From contig MU277710.1 of assembly GCA_022385805.1 (NCBI GenBank), positions 4,350 through 68,349 on the forward strand: a stretch of 64,000 nucleotides of DNA, in the 5' to 3' direction. Source of the stretch: Pilatotrama ljubarskyi (taxonomy: Eukaryota; Basidiomycota; Agaricomycetes; Polyporales; Polyporaceae). This document shows positions 23,366 through 35,479 of this stretch, piece after piece. The notes under the pieces were generated by a model, which worked only from the letters and a program-made list of their open reading frames with translations, was not told where the DNA came from and did no database searches. Within the stretch, counting starts at the first letter, position 1. The number at the start of each line of letters is the position of its first letter. Position numbers and translations under genes: made by a program.

Positions 23366-24840
23366 TAACCCGAGGCTTGCTCTGCACGGGAGTGATTCGG
23401 GTCTGCCTACGACGGACTGGATAGTATATTCCCCTATTGTTGTATAACATAGCAATCAGCACGCTGTAACATACCGCTCACCGTATGCTCTCGACGAATA
23501 CCCTGATCCTGCCTTCCATCGACTTTTGGTTGACAGCCATGCGACGCGTCTAGAAGATCCCTCACAACACGCGCAGCTAGCGCCAAATCAGACGACGAAA
23601 TTGTTGCGTTTGAATATGACGGGGTCGAGGGTGAGGGTAAGTAGAAAAAGGAGTCTCAGCGAGAGCAGTGCGTCGCGCGAGGCGAGCGACCCCATGGATT
23701 CACGGCAGGCAATGAGCGCCTATCTACCACTCCGTTCTGGATTAGGAAGGTGAACAAGATGCTCTCCCGGGCCCCACCGTTGCCAGTTTCCGGCCGTTGC
23801 TGACCATGATAGAAAGCGATGACAAGTCGATCGAATTCTTATGCACAGTTGACAGCCCAGCTGCCACCATCTCAGTGGCACGAGTCTGCGACCAGTGTCA
23901 CGTTGCGCCTAGCCTTTCATGTCTCTTCCGAGACACTCTGTAGGAAACTAGTACCTAGATTCTTCTCTGGAATCGCATTCCGTGCTCTCCTGCTGCACCG
24001 ACAGTGTCAAGCAAGTCCTCGCGAGCTGGGATGATTCTGGAGACAGCAGCCGGGAAAGCGGAGCGGCTCGTGCTTTCTCGAGCGGTTATGAGAAGCTGGG
24101 ATTATTTAACTAGGGCATAAATCACGGCTCCTCTTGTAGGTACAGACTCCCGACGGAGTACTATAGTAATCCAGCTGCAGTGAAAGAAGGACCGAACTGT
24201 ACGGCACATCCGATGGTGGAGTATGACCAGTAGCCGGGTCAATTTCTTACTACAGCTTGCGTGTCTGGTAAGCTTACCTTTGCACACGTTCACTCGGGAT
24301 CCTATTGTCGCGGACAATAGTGCGTAGCCCTTCTCAGTGAGGATGCACATAGTACTGCCTAGTACGCTGGCAGGGCCAACCATCCGACGGTTGGAGTGTT
24401 TGCACAGACAATCTGTGCCTTGCAATCGGCAGTTGACCTCTTTCAATGAGTTTAAGGGTCATAGAACTACATTGCGACACTCGCATACAGACGAGAGCCT
24501 GAAACGACGTTTATCAGCGCTGTCTACTATATAGCTGGGACGAGGGTCGAGCGCTCACCTGGGCAGTGCGAGAATCCCTTCTGCGACTATCCTCCACACT
24601 TAGCCGCAAGCTGGACGGCGTGTATCCACCGCCTTCCAGGCGCGGCGAGCGGGTGAGCGGGCCATGGGTGGTCACGACATCATCACATCTCGTGGTGGCG
24701 AGCACGTGACCGTACTGGCCGTATACAAGACGCGTCGCGGCTTAGCCACCGTCTTCACCTACCCTGCTTTTGTCCACCATCATCGCACCTTTCCCCTTCC
24801 ATTCCCCATATATCTCCGCCCAAATCACATAGCAAGCACG
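23366..24840. other. Spacer between the SAP paralogues
   Basis: Its start keeps 3' flank similarity to gene B (ACCCGAGGC and a TTGTATAA-type end), and its last 170 bp are the duplicated promoter. The middle holds a dense set of short perfect hairpins (see 24267-24418). A 114-codon minus-strand frame at 24102-24446 overlaps the hairpins and shows no domain. No gene called. Confidence 0.5.
24267..24418. repeat. Cluster of short perfect palindromes and hairpins
   Basis: Within 152 bp: the 12-bp palindrome GGTAAGCTTACC (24267-24278); CTATTGTC-GCG-GACAATAG (24302-24320, 8-bp stem, 3-nt loop); CCAACC-N7-GGTTGG (24376-24394); and GCACAGA-CAA-TCTGTGC (24402-24418, 7-bp stem, 3-nt loop). Several fully paired stems with tight loops in so short a stretch is unusual for this window. 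Confidence 0.6.
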
Positions 24841-26676
24841 ATGGACAGAGCAGCACTCCAGAAGCTCAAGCGTGCCGACGTCCAGAAGCTGGCCAAGGTA
24901 CGTCCGGATGTCGCGCTTGGCCCTTATGAATCCTGTGGCTAAAACGTCGTGTTCGCCACCTGACAGAGAGACGGAGTCAAAGGAAACAGCAAGACAGCGC
25001 AGATTATTGAAGACCTACTCCAGAAACACCATCCGCTGTTGGTGCCATAGTACGTCTAACCTCGTCTTCGAAGTTTGGAGCGGCGATACCGAGCAGCGCT
25101 CATCACTGGCCACTATAGTATGGACTCGATACCCCCCACGACGGAGCAAGAAGCTATTTCCAGGAAGATCCTTCGCCGCCAGGGGATGACCATGCTAGCT
25201 CCTGCGTCCGATTCAGGGTCTGCTCGTCGTAGTCCACGGCGAGCGAGGGTGAACGTCGAGCCGATCGCTGGGCCGAGTCAGACGCCCGAATCGGCCTCAG
25301 TGGGACCTGTGCCCGCGCCTCGCGAGCAAGTCGAACCGAGAGCAGACAAGGCATCGAGCGCGAAGACGCAGAACGCCCGATGCAGCGCGAAGGCCTCCAT
25401 TGTGAGCCAGGAAGGAGTCGCAAGGGCCCGCGCGGGCTCTAGCCACAACCGCGCCCTGCTTCGTGCGGAAACACATAGCGCGCAGCTCGCGCAACAAGCC
25501 TCGCAGAGTCCCAGCAAGAGCAGTACCAGTGAGCTTCGGGAGGATCTAGCATGACCATCAAGAGCTAATCGGCTGTTTACAGGAAGCCCCCGGCCATCTT
25601 CCCCGCGGCGGCCAGGCCTTGCGGCTTTGGAGAAGACCGATGGTAAGCAAGCGACATGATCCTAGTATGAGACGAGACAGCAGCTGACCTTCGCACAGGT
25701 GCACAGAGAACCCTCGGCGTGTTCGGCCTCGGACCGTTGAAGCTATGGTCGCCACCACGGAACGGCGAGCACACAGGTACGTGATCGTGTCATTGGGCAT
25801 GAGGGCAGACGTTGATCACACCCACCAGGAGGCGACGGCGAGCCTGTCCGCCCACCGCGGGTGTTCTTCCCGCCCACTGAGGTGCAGCGCGCTGAAATGC
25901 GCACGAAGGCTGCACAAGGCACGCTCCCACCGGATCGCCTTCCCCTCAGCCGCGCACCCGTCTTCACGAGGCCCATGCCAGTGGAGACTCGGCCTCGCCG
26001 TGTGGATTTGTCGCAGCAGGACGAGCAACCAATCCCTGAGCGGGTAATGACACGGAGCTCGGATATGCGTGGCATCTCTCAAGGCTCCGATACCGACGGG
26101 GAAGCAGCGCGGAGTGAGGTGTTGCCTCCCGCCGCGGCGCCTGCCGTCCACCTGCCCACAATCAGCGAGCTGCGGGATGCTCTCCAGGAGATCGCACCCC
26201 TGGCAGACGGAGACGAAGATGTGCGGGAGGGCTTGCGAGAGCTCGGCATCCTCGTGAACGTGGTGGAACAGCGCAACGAAGCCGTGAAGCGCCGCGTGCG
26301 CGAGGCTCAGAAGCTGCGGCTCGCGCTCGAGCAGCACTTCTTCGCGAGGCTCAAGGACCACCCGAGGCTGACGGACGGGAGTCGGGCGTGGACGCGGGGC
26401 GAAAGCGGAGACGATGCGACGGACGAGGAGGACTTGGAAGAAGTGGAGGAGTTGACGTCGAGGGAGGTCCTTCACTCGGACATCCCGGACGGGATGAGGG
26501 ACCCTGAGGAAGACCAGGTTGCCACGAGGTACGTGTCTATGGCAATGCGGTGGAAGCAACAACTCACCGCGAGGTTTCGTAGGTCGTCTTGCAAAGGTTC
26601 AGGGAAGCGTCCTGCAGATGATCTCGATGCGGAAGAAGATGCCTATCCGACCAAGCGGCGACGGTCAAAGGTCTGA
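24841..26676 (+). CDS. SAP-domain protein B
   Basis: Exons 24841-24897, 24967-25049, 25119-25528, 25583-25642, 25699-25776, 25829-26528 and 26583-26676 give 493 residues. It shares the architecture of gene A: N-terminal SAP motif (LQKLKRADVQKLAK, VKGNSKTAQIIEDLLQ), the MDSIPPT/EQEAISRKILRRQGMT segment, a divergent disordered middle, PPRVFFPPTE, the conserved helical block (EGLRELGILVNVVEQRN, VREAQKLRLALEQHFFARL) and a basic end KRRRSKV. Exons 1, 2 and 4 are the same length as in gene A (57, 83 and 60 nt), which confirms both models. The middle has diverged most. Function beyond probable nuclear nucleic-acid association cannot be stated. Confidence 0.78.
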
Positions 26677-27407
26677 GTACCCGAGGCCTATGACCAGCTC
26701 GCTCGACCTCGCTGGCCCTTTCTCCGCACGTCGTCCGTGCAACCGGTCGTTCAGGACTGCAAAAGCTCGGCCTGAATACTTGTACTTTGCTACGGCTGTT
26801 GTATAAACTGTAATAAGTACCCTGTATCACGCGACTCTCCGCGCTCTGCTCAGCGGCTGGGACGTACCGCGCCTTTACTGCTGTACAAGTTCTACTTGAG
26901 AGCCGGAATGTTACATCTCGAGTATTCTTGTTAACGCACGCATGCGGTTCAATTGGTGCCGAGTGACAGACTTCAATATACCGCTGGTGCACACGATGGA
27001 TATGCATGATGGTCGCGGTGAAGGCGAAAAGGAGTCGCCGAATGCGATGGGCGCCTCTCCCTTGGGACGTCGTTCTGATTTAGGAAGGTCAGCATAAAGT
27101 TCACCGGGCAAACCCGGAACCGCCACGTTTCATGACAACTGCCGCCAGCTCGGTCGGAAGTACACCTACATCCGATTTGTAACAAGTTTTCATAGGTCTT
27201 CACATGGTCTTTTTTCTCTCTAGGGCACCAAACCGCCATTTGGCACAACACACGCATTCGTTGTTTGCAACCCGATTCGCACCTCAACTCTACGCTGAAT
27301 GTCATCCGATGACCATAATTCACGACAACCCTCTAGTGAGGATACACAACATATAACAAGTATAGAGGAGGTATGTTCCAGTAGTATGTAGCTGTAGCGA
27401 CAGCCCA
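26677..27407. other. Intergenic, convergent 3' ends
   Basis: Between SAP gene B and the S1/P1 nuclease gene. No gene or repeat recognised. Weak 3' flank similarity to SAP gene A ends within the first 150 bp. Confidence 0.5.
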
Positions 27408-29142
27408 TCAAGGCAGGTTAGTCGCGCCGTCGAAGATGACATTGAGCCATGCCGCAAGACGATAACCCTGCTTGGCAATCTGCAAGTCGATCTGAAGAAC
27501 AATGCGGTCAATGGACTCGTTTACCTTCTTAGAATGCGAGACTAAACTCACGACGGGGACCGCCTTCGTATAGTAGCTGCTGGTGCACAGATCTTCCCCG
27601 CTCGTATAGGTGAAGACCACGGACTGGGTCACGTCCACACGTCGCTCAATCAGTCTCGCGGAACAGGACTGGGCAGTGGAAGCTACGCACGCAGCAGTAC
27701 GCATTGGACTCGCGAGCCCACACGAGAGGGCATTCAAGGGGAGTGATGGTGGCCTCCGCAGCATCCTCAGCCCGCGCGAGCAAGCTCTTCACGTCGTCCT
27801 CCACGCTTCGCCGCACTTGAGAGAAGAAGGAGCGCTTCGAGGCGGGCTCTGTGGTGGACGTGCAGCTCAGCCAGTCAGAGGTGAGAGACTTGTAGGAGCC
27901 GCTCTGCGTGGTGACGGCGATGAGCTCGAGGCAGCCATAGTAGGAAAGCCTTCAGGGAGGAAAGCGAATGCACCTTGATCCTAGCAACCAGGTCAGCTGC
28001 ATAGGTCTGAACCTCGCCGCCGTGATTGTCGTCGATATTCTTGCTGACCATGCCGGTATCTGTATAAATCCTGAGCGTCATCATGGAGTTCATGATGCGG
28101 GCGGCTCGTACCCCAAGCCTGAGCGAGGGAAACGGCATCAGAACTAGCCCCTGTCGATGCCTGATATGAAACCGCACGTACAGCATGAAGGTTTGTGCTC
28201 TTTCCCGAGCACTTAGCCGAGATGTCATTTCCGCCGACTTCATAGGCCTTTGAGCGTGTCAAGAGTAGTTGTGTTTGGTAAGGAGTATTCTTACCTCGAC
28301 ATGGAGAGGTTGTCCGATGTCTCCGAGGAACTAGGGGTGCGAGTCGGAGTCAGGGAGACGAGCCGTCTGCTCGCTGAGATGACTTACGTGATCTGCGCCG
28401 CGACGGTTCTGTGAGGACTCACTCTAAGCCGGATAACGTCCAAAGACTTACCAAGGAACTTCAGTGCTTCCTGCCTTTGCGTCGCGCTCAGCGAAGTCTT
28501 GGCAACTCGTGTCGTATAGTTCGCAATTGCAGTAACTGGCCATGCGTATGCTCGATACTGCATGGACTTCGAAGTGAACTGTGTTTGACGTACGAATACA
28601 ATCCCCATCGCCGCAATCGCGAGTCTCTTGGACGGAGCACGATCCAGAAAGAGGCGAGTCTGTTCAAGCAGTATGGTGAGCGCAGCGAACGGGGCAAAAC
28701 CTGGCTGTCGCACTTACCTTCGGCATCGACGAAATGCAACGGCGCTGACCATTTGTACGCGGTCTCGGATCTGACGGTGTCCGCCCACTGTCTCATCCGA
28801 GAATCAATTCACCTCATACGACTATGCCAAAGACGTCGAGCTCACCGGAGCAGCAGGGCCAAGCGACTCATCATATGTCGAGCCGAGAGACGATTGGACA
28901 AAGGCCAGGGCTTTCGGGGCTAGGAACTACCCTCTCTGCATCGGCACATCGCCCACTTCCTGTATGTCAGCGAGTACTCACCTCTTGAGCGACATACCTT
29001 CGTTCAAGCCTCAGCAAAATGGCCAAGCAAAAGCTGCCCATCCTAGTACTCACCCTACGGTCTGATGCCCGAGTGTGCCCCAGGCATATGCGCTCTGAGT
29101 GCGTGACGCAACGATGAAAGCAAAAGCCAAGAAGGATAGCAT
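27408..29142 (-). CDS. Secreted S1/P1-type nuclease with two microexons
   Basis: Fourteen exons: 29142-29054, 28997-28982, 28926-28846, 28787-28718, 28659-28594, 28535-28452, 28392-28388, 28330-28295, 28247-28182, 28118-28112, 28059-27974, 27903-27691, 27623-27552 and 27491-27408; 324 residues, in frame. These zinc-dependent single-strand nucleases (EC 3.1.30.1) are exported. A signal peptide (MLSFLAFAFIVASRTQSAYA) precedes the mature N-terminal Trp, which is itself a zinc ligand. The other P1 ligands are present: WGTLGH, WADTV, PLHFVDAE, DHFLGDIGQPLH and LHAAWD. Disulphide-type cysteines occur in TRDCGDGDC. Exons 7 (5 nt) and 10 (7 nt) are inferred from the family alignment and phase; exon 7 encodes Asp-His, the His being a ligand. 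Divergent from the EF-G gene. Confidence 0.88.
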
Positions 29143-29766
29143 CCTTGTAAGGAGTATGCGCAAAGATATCTGCGGCGTTTTACGGGTCCCCAGTGAAGAG
29201 GGGTCCCGACCGCAGAGCATTTTTATACGGGACGACATCGATAGGGAAGCGGAAACGCCTGAAGCACCATATGGCTACACGTCCATATCAAGTACCGGAT
29301 GTCGAAGTGACCTGGTCATCATGCAATGACCTGCTTCTCGTGTACCTTCATCATGCCCGGCGGAAGCATTTAGAAGCATTTGCACAAGGGCACATGTGGA
29401 TCCCTATACACGTTCGATAAGCTCGTGCGCATCGGTACATACCCACTTCGGGCATATTTGACTGCGAGGTCCTTTCGGAAAAGCTTGAGCAATGGAGCCG
29501 GTTGCGAGAGTACGCATGGGTCAGACGTGCAGACCACGATGATATGGAGCTCGGCGTGAAGCGCATGGGGTTTCTTGTCAAACGACTCGACAGTCCAACT
29601 CCGGTCTGAGTGCTATCTGCCACATAGAGTCAACATGCCCAAACAATGCGATCTCGATCCTGTAGGCGTCTAAATTTCCCGCTCTCGACCTTTGTCCCGC
29701 GTTCCGGCTCGAGCTCAAGCAGCGACCTCTTGCTCACCATCGGCGACGTCGAGCTCCCTGCGGAAG
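29143..29766. promoter_or_regulatory. Divergent promoter region
   Basis: Shared 5' region of the nuclease (minus) and mitochondrial EF-G (plus) genes. No further gene recognised. Confidence 0.5.
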
Positions 29767-32560
29767 ATGTTGAGCTCGAACATCTTCCAGGCATGTCTTC
29801 GGACCCGGCCACACCTTCGTCTTTCCTCTTCTCGTCTTTGGTCCCTGCCAGCTCGGAGAAACGCTGCCACCGCTGCTGCTGTCAAGCCCACGGAAACCTC
29901 GGAAGAGTTTGTGAAGGAGTACCCCGTCTTCGAGCTCACCGATGAGGACAAGAGACGTCTGAAGTTTCAGCGGAACATTGGTGTCTCTGCGCATATCGAC
30001 TCTGGCAAGACTACGTTGACGGAACGGATATTGTACTACACGGGTCGGATTCGGGAAATCCATGAGGTGCGTCTTCTCACCTTGAAGTCCTTGCGCGCGA
30101 ATGGGCTTGCTCATGGATCTTTGTGGCACTTTACTACAGGTCCGCGGACGTGACAATGTCGGCGCAAAAATGGACAGCATGGAGCTCGAGCGGGAGAAGG
30201 GTATCACCATCCAGAGCGCGGCCACTTTCTGCGACTGGGTCGCAACCATGCCGGCTACTGGTGACAAGGAAAAGTATGCTATCAACATTATTGACACCCC
30301 AGGTGCGTCAAATCACGAGTGAACGTCGCGGAAACAAGCTCATGCTGAATGCGCTTCCAGGTCACGTCGATTTCACTATCGAAGTAGAGCGGGCTCTCCG
30401 TGTTCTGGACGGTGCTATTCTGGTGCTCTGTGCAGTGGCAGGTGTGCAGAGTCAAACTACCACGGTTGATCGGCAAATGCGGCGTTATAACGTTCCTCGG
30501 ATTTCGTTTATCAACAAGATGGATCGGTAGGTTACTGCCTCTTCTGCGGAAACATTGCGTTGACGTGCTATGTGCAGCCCCGGTGCCAACCCCTGGCGTG
30601 TCATCAACCAGATTCGGCAAAAGCTGAAGATATCTGCGGCCGCCGTGCAGGTCCCCATTGGAGTTGAGGATGACCTTCGTGGCGTCGTCGACCTCGTTCG
30701 GTGGAAGGCCATTTACAACGAGGGTGAGAAGGGCAACAAGGTCGTCGAGTCGGACGAGATCCCCGCTGAGGTTCTGGAACTTGCGAAGGAGAAGCGTCGT
30801 GAACTCATCGAGCAACTCGCGGAAGTCGACGACCAGATGGGCGAAATGCTGATCATGGACGAAGAGCCCAATACCCAGCAGCTCGCGGAGGCGATCCGCC
30901 GCGCGACTATCGGTCTCAAGTTCTCCCCTGTCTTCCTCGGTTCTGCGATCAAAAACACTGCGGTCCAGCCTCTCCTCGACGGTGTTTGCGCCTACCTGCC
31001 CACACCCTCCGAGACCAAGGTTGTCGCGCACGATACCTCGCTGCCAGCGGGTGCCCCTCAAGTCGAACTCCAGCCCGCTTCCGCCGCTCCTCTTGTCGCT
31101 CTGGCGTTCAAGCTCGAGGAGGGTCGCTTCGGTCAGTTGACGTACATGCGCGTGTACCAGGGTACGATGCGCAAGGGTCAGTTCATCTACCACGCACGCA
31201 CCGGCAAGAAGGTCAAAGTTCCTCGGTTGGTGCGCATGCACAGTAACGAGATGGAGGTCAGTCATACCAGCAGCAGGTGTCCAGGATCGCGTGCTCACAG
31301 CGTTACAAACAGGATATCCAAGAGATCGGCCCTGGTGAAATCTGCGCCATCTTCGGTATTGACTGCGCTTCCGGCGACACCTTCACGGATGGTTCGACAA
31401 GCTTCTCCATGGTCAGTATAGGTCTCCAGTGGTGTATGCAGGCGCTGACCATCCTCTAGACGTCCATGTTCGTACCGGAGCCGGTCATCTCGCTCGCCTT
31501 GAAGCCCGTCGGCGCCGAGACACCCAACTTCTCTCGTGCACTGAACCGCTTCCAGAAGGAGGATCCTACTTTCCGTGTACACATCGACAAGGAGAGCAAG
31601 GAGGTTGGTCCGCTCGCTCTCCCAGCCTTGCCACACCCTGCTCACGAACTGCGCTGTAGACCATCATCTCTGGGATGGGCGAGCTCCATCTCGAGATTTA
31701 CGTCGAGCGCATGAAGCGCGAGTACAACGTCGAGTGCACGACGGGCAAGCCCCGCGTCGCGTTCCGCGAGACGATCACCCAGCGCGCCGATTTCTTCTAC
31801 ACGCACAAGAAGCAGACCGGTGGTGCCGGCCAGTACGCGCGCGTCATTGGCTTCGTCGAACCGATGTCCATGAACGAGGAGACGGGCAAGGACGTCGAGT
31901 TCGTGAACCAGGTCATGGGCGGCAACATCCCCTCGAGCTACATCCCCGCTTGCGAGAAGGGCTTCTACGAGGCGCTGGAGAAGGGCACGCTCTCCGGCAA
32001 TCCAGTTTGCGGTACTCGGCTCGTTCTAAACGATGGTCTGGCGCACTCGGTCGACTCGTCCGAGCTGGCGTTCAGGCTGGCGACGATCGGGGCGTTCCGC
32101 GAGGTCTACAACTCTGCTAAGCCGATCATCCTCGAGCCTATCATGACTGTCGAGGTCGTCGCGCCATCCGAGTTCCAGAGTATGTGTCTCCTCCACAAAT
32201 CGCTGTTATGCGAACACCGAGTGCTGACCCTGCACGCGTTCCGCAGGTGCTGTAATTGGTGGACTGAACCAGCGCCGTGGCACGATCGTCGACAGCGAGG
32301 TTCGCGAGGATGAGTTCACGTGCATCGCCGAGGTCGCTCTGAACGACATGTTCGGCTACTCGAGCCACCTTCGTGGCATCACCCAGGGCAAGGGTACGTC
32401 CTGCATCCACTCGCCTCTTAGTGGTTAAAATGCTGACCGTCGTGTCTGCACTACAGGCGAGTTCAGCATGGAGTATAAGACTCACCAGCCGGTCCTGCCG
32501 CAGGTCCAGGCTGAGCTGGAGGCGGCTTACAAGAAGTCCCTCGGCCAGCCCAAAAAGTAA
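29767..32560 (+). CDS. MEF1: Mitochondrial elongation factor G
   Basis: Nine exons (29767-30066, 30140-30302, 30361-30526, 30578-31256, 31313-31411, 31460-31603, 31660-32179, 32247-32393, 32457-32560) give 773 residues. EF-G is the GTPase that drives ribosome translocation; this one acts in the mitochondrial matrix. Start ATG 29767 gives an Arg/Ser-rich presequence ([19 protein letters not shown]). G motifs: [13 protein letters not shown] (G1), [11 protein letters not shown] (switch I), IIDTPGHVDF (G3), INKMDR (G4) and SAIKN (G5). Domain II ([20 protein letters not shown]), domain III ([16 protein letters not shown]), domain IV ([13 protein letters not shown]) and domain V ([25 protein letters not shown]) follow. 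One donor (31604) is the weak GTTGGT. Confidence 0.93.
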
Positions 32561-32858
32561 ACCTATTGCTTCCCGCTAGGCATGCATGTCTACCTGCATA
32601 GACACCACACACCCGCTATTCGTACATGCTGTCTGTCCTCTCCCATCATCCCCGCTCCGTTCTCGCATTTTACGCTCGTCGCGCAATCTTACGGATACTA
32701 TATAATCACGCATAGACTCACGGGTTTATCTCCTACACCACGACAATAAAACAGTTGATAAAAGGTGTGTATCTACAGGCCAGACCGACGCGATGTATGA
32801 GCGGAACCTCCAAGGTGCGATATTCAGATATTGAGAACAAGAGTAGTATACAGTCCGT

Positions 32859-34240
32859 CTAGCTCGTCATGTCGCTCACGCACTCCCACACGCCCTTGAG
32901 GTTTTCCTTCCAGAGCGTGACCTTGCCGTCCCCACAGCTGACCGCGAGGATGTTGCCCGCGAGCGACCACGAGACGCGCCAGACGACGTCGGGGAACTTG
33001 CCCGGGGGCGCGGACGCACCGCCCGTCGGCGACACGGATGCGGAGGGATCGAGCGGGGTCTTGACCCATGGCGACGTCGGTGTGTCTTTCGTCCATATGA
33101 TCACTGTTTTGTCCTACAACGACACCAACGGCTAGTGTCAGTCCTAGTCCCACATATCTGCCCGGCGTATCAAAGGCCAAGGGGAAACGCACCTGAGAAG
33201 CCGTCGCGATATAGCTTCTGGGAAGGCCGATATTCGGCGCCCACGCGACGTCGCGGACCCAGTCCGTGTGGCCTTCGAGGACCTCCTCGGCGACCCACTC
33301 CTGCGTGTCGTCGCGGTAGCCCCAGATCTTGACGAGGTTGTCGCAGCCGGCGCTCGCGAAGCGCTTCACGCTGTGCACGGAGGCGGGCTGCTGGCCTGGC
33401 ACGGTGTTGCTCGCGGGCGGCGCGACGAGCGAGCCCGGCTGCACGGCGGGCGCCCAGGAGACGGCGTTGCAGCCGATCGCGTGCCCTTCGAAGACGTCTG
33501 CGCCCCAGGTGCCGTCGTCTGTTTGTAGTTTGTGAGCAGAGGAGGGATGGTCAGGGAGGCGGAACCAGATATGGAGACATTGGGGGACACGCACTTTTGA
33601 AGGTTAGGACAGAGATCTTGCCGTCCGAAGACGCGCATGCGAGGATGGCTCCGAGCTCATGGGGTGCCCACGAGACGGAGTTGACTGGGGCTTGTCAGGA
33701 TCATGCGCACGAACGAAAGGGGATGGTTGCGCGCACCTGAAGCTTTGTGAAGAGTGTGCTCCTTGATCTTCGTCCACCCGCCGGCGCCCGGACCCTGACC
33801 CTGCTGCTCCTTCCAGATGATGACCTTGCCGTCGTACGAACATGACGCGAGAATCTGGCCGAACTTGGGGTGCGCCCAGGCAACCTGCCAGACAGGGCCT
33901 GTGTGCCTGCGGGTGCGGGTGAGTACCAAGCGGTACGCGCATCGGGCGGGCCGAGCTCACCCCTTGAGGGTATGTCCGCTGCTCCGCTGCGTTTCGCCAT
34001 CTACGACGTCAAAGACCTTGACGGTGCGGTCAGAAGAGCATGTTGCCAGCCGTTTCCCATAGTAGTCGAGCTGGGCGTCGTGCTGTCCCGACGTCAATAC
34101 GCGTCTGGAGCGGGTGCAACGCGAGACGTACGATCATGTCCTCATGGGACGTCTCGATGGGAATAGGTTCGCCCGCTGTTGTCGACGGCTACGACGCTTG
34201 TGAGCTCGCAGTTCTCGCATTTCGTCGGGATACTGACCAT
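32859..34240 (-). CDS. SEC13: SEC13, COPII coat and nuclear pore WD40 protein
   Basis: Seven exons (34240-34238, 34188-34132, 34082-33961, 33906-33737, 33684-33595, 33518-33193, 33113-32859) give 340 residues. SEC13 forms an open six-bladed propeller completed by SEC31 (COPII coat, ER exit) or NUP145C/NUP96 (nuclear pore). Blades seen: [109 protein letters not shown], and [25 protein letters not shown]. The first exon is a bare ATG, inferred because the next exon has a stop just upstream in frame. A Pro/Gly/Ala insertion lies in the last blade. Converges on MEF1 with about 300 bp between. Confidence 0.9.
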
Positions 34241-34717
34241 GATGGCGGCTACAACGAGTGAAAGTACAGAAGGGAGGGCGGACTAGGGTTTGGGCAGTAA
34301 TTGGAGGTGGCGACGTGGATGGGACGTAGGACCGCTGATGCTGGTTCGACTCTGACCGCGAGCCGAACCGGTTCACGTTTCCCACGTGTGTACTCACCTC
34401 CCTGGCACCTTTGCTTGCTGTCTTCCACCTCGCTCTCGTTGACCTCTTGCTGTACCGTACAATTCTCTTAGTATCCGAGAATGTCTCATGTTCGGCTGAA
34501 AGGGATGATATACCTCAAGCTGTGGTGGTGAATGGTCAGCGGCTCAGAATCAATGAATGGTCCTTCTGAGAGGCACACATTCCGCCTCTACGATGGAGTC
34601 ACAGTGAGTATCATGTCATTCACGAGTGTACATAGGTTCGATAGCTGACAACCGCGATATTCCTACTACAATAGTACATTGATGTTTGTCCAGGATTATG
34701 AGTGCTCTGCAACGGCA
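34241..34717. other. Intergenic
   Basis: 5' region of SEC13 and 3' region of the ABM-like gene. No gene recognised. Confidence 0.5.
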
Positions 34718-35479
34718 TTACTGCAAGGTCGCCCCGAGAACCTCTGTCTTCACGACATCCGGTGGCGCTTCGAGCAGCTCGTCCACCTTAGAGAAGAGCG
34801 CCTTTGCTACCTCCCCCTTTAGGTGCGCGTCGAGTCCGTTGGGAGTCTTGAAGAAGTCGATGATGCCGAAGACGTTGGAACCGGAGAACTCGATCGCGTA
34901 CCACAGCGGCGTCTCCTGCTCGGCGTCCACGAGCGGCACGGCGCTCTACAATCCCTTCCAATTGAGGCACGCGCTGTGATATCCGGTAAAGCGTACTCAC
35001 CTTCAGGAACGCCCGGACGTCATCCACCTTGTGCGGCTTCGCCTTCAGCAAGACCCGTAGCCCACACGTCAACCCCTTCTTCACATCGTCCTCTGGGCCC
35101 GTGTGTTTGACCTTGCTCGCCAGGATGTCAATGTGGCCCCCGGTGATATCGGGACCGCGGGCGAGCAGCGTGCTGGCGTTCGCTCTGAGCGCGTCGGCGA
35201 CTTTGCCGTCGATGTGCGCCTTGCGGCCACTCTCGGCAGCAAAGGTGTCAAAGATGGCAAAGACGGGTTGGTCCTCGTATTTCACGGCGAACCACTGCAG
35301 CGTCTCCGGCTCCTGATTTCCCGTCGTGAGGCTGTAGCCGACGTTCAGGAACTGAGCAACCGCGTCGACTTGGTCATGCTTCGCATGAAGGGGAACGAGG
35401 AGGCCGATCTTTGCTGCAGGTGAAAGGTCAGTAAGCACCTCGGGCGGACTGCTGCTATGCACTTACGTGCTGCGGACAT
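34718..35479 (-). CDS. Two-domain ABM-like dimeric alpha/beta-barrel protein
   Basis: Exons 35479-35467, 35413-35001 and 34945-34718 give 217 residues. Two tandem repeats of about 95 residues share a pattern typical of antibiotic-biosynthesis-monooxygenase (ABM) ferredoxin-like folds. Repeat 1: KIGLLVPLHAKHDQVDAVAQ, ETLQWFAVKYEDQPVFAIFD, HIDGKVADAL. Repeat 2: GLRVLLKAKPHKVDDVRAFL, TPLWYAIEFSGSNVFGIIDF, HLKGEVAKAL. ABM proteins are small cofactor-independent oxygenases or stress proteins; which applies here is unknown. The 13-nt first exon (M-S-A-A) is placed by phase. Divergent from the gene at 35834. Confidence 0.78.

Noticed and set aside
24102..24446. Possible small gene between the SAP paralogues
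   Set aside because: It overlaps the hairpin cluster and lacks domain or splice support.
30288..31298. Minus-strand open frame of 336 codons
   Set aside because: Antisense to the mitochondrial EF-G exons; no domain of its own.
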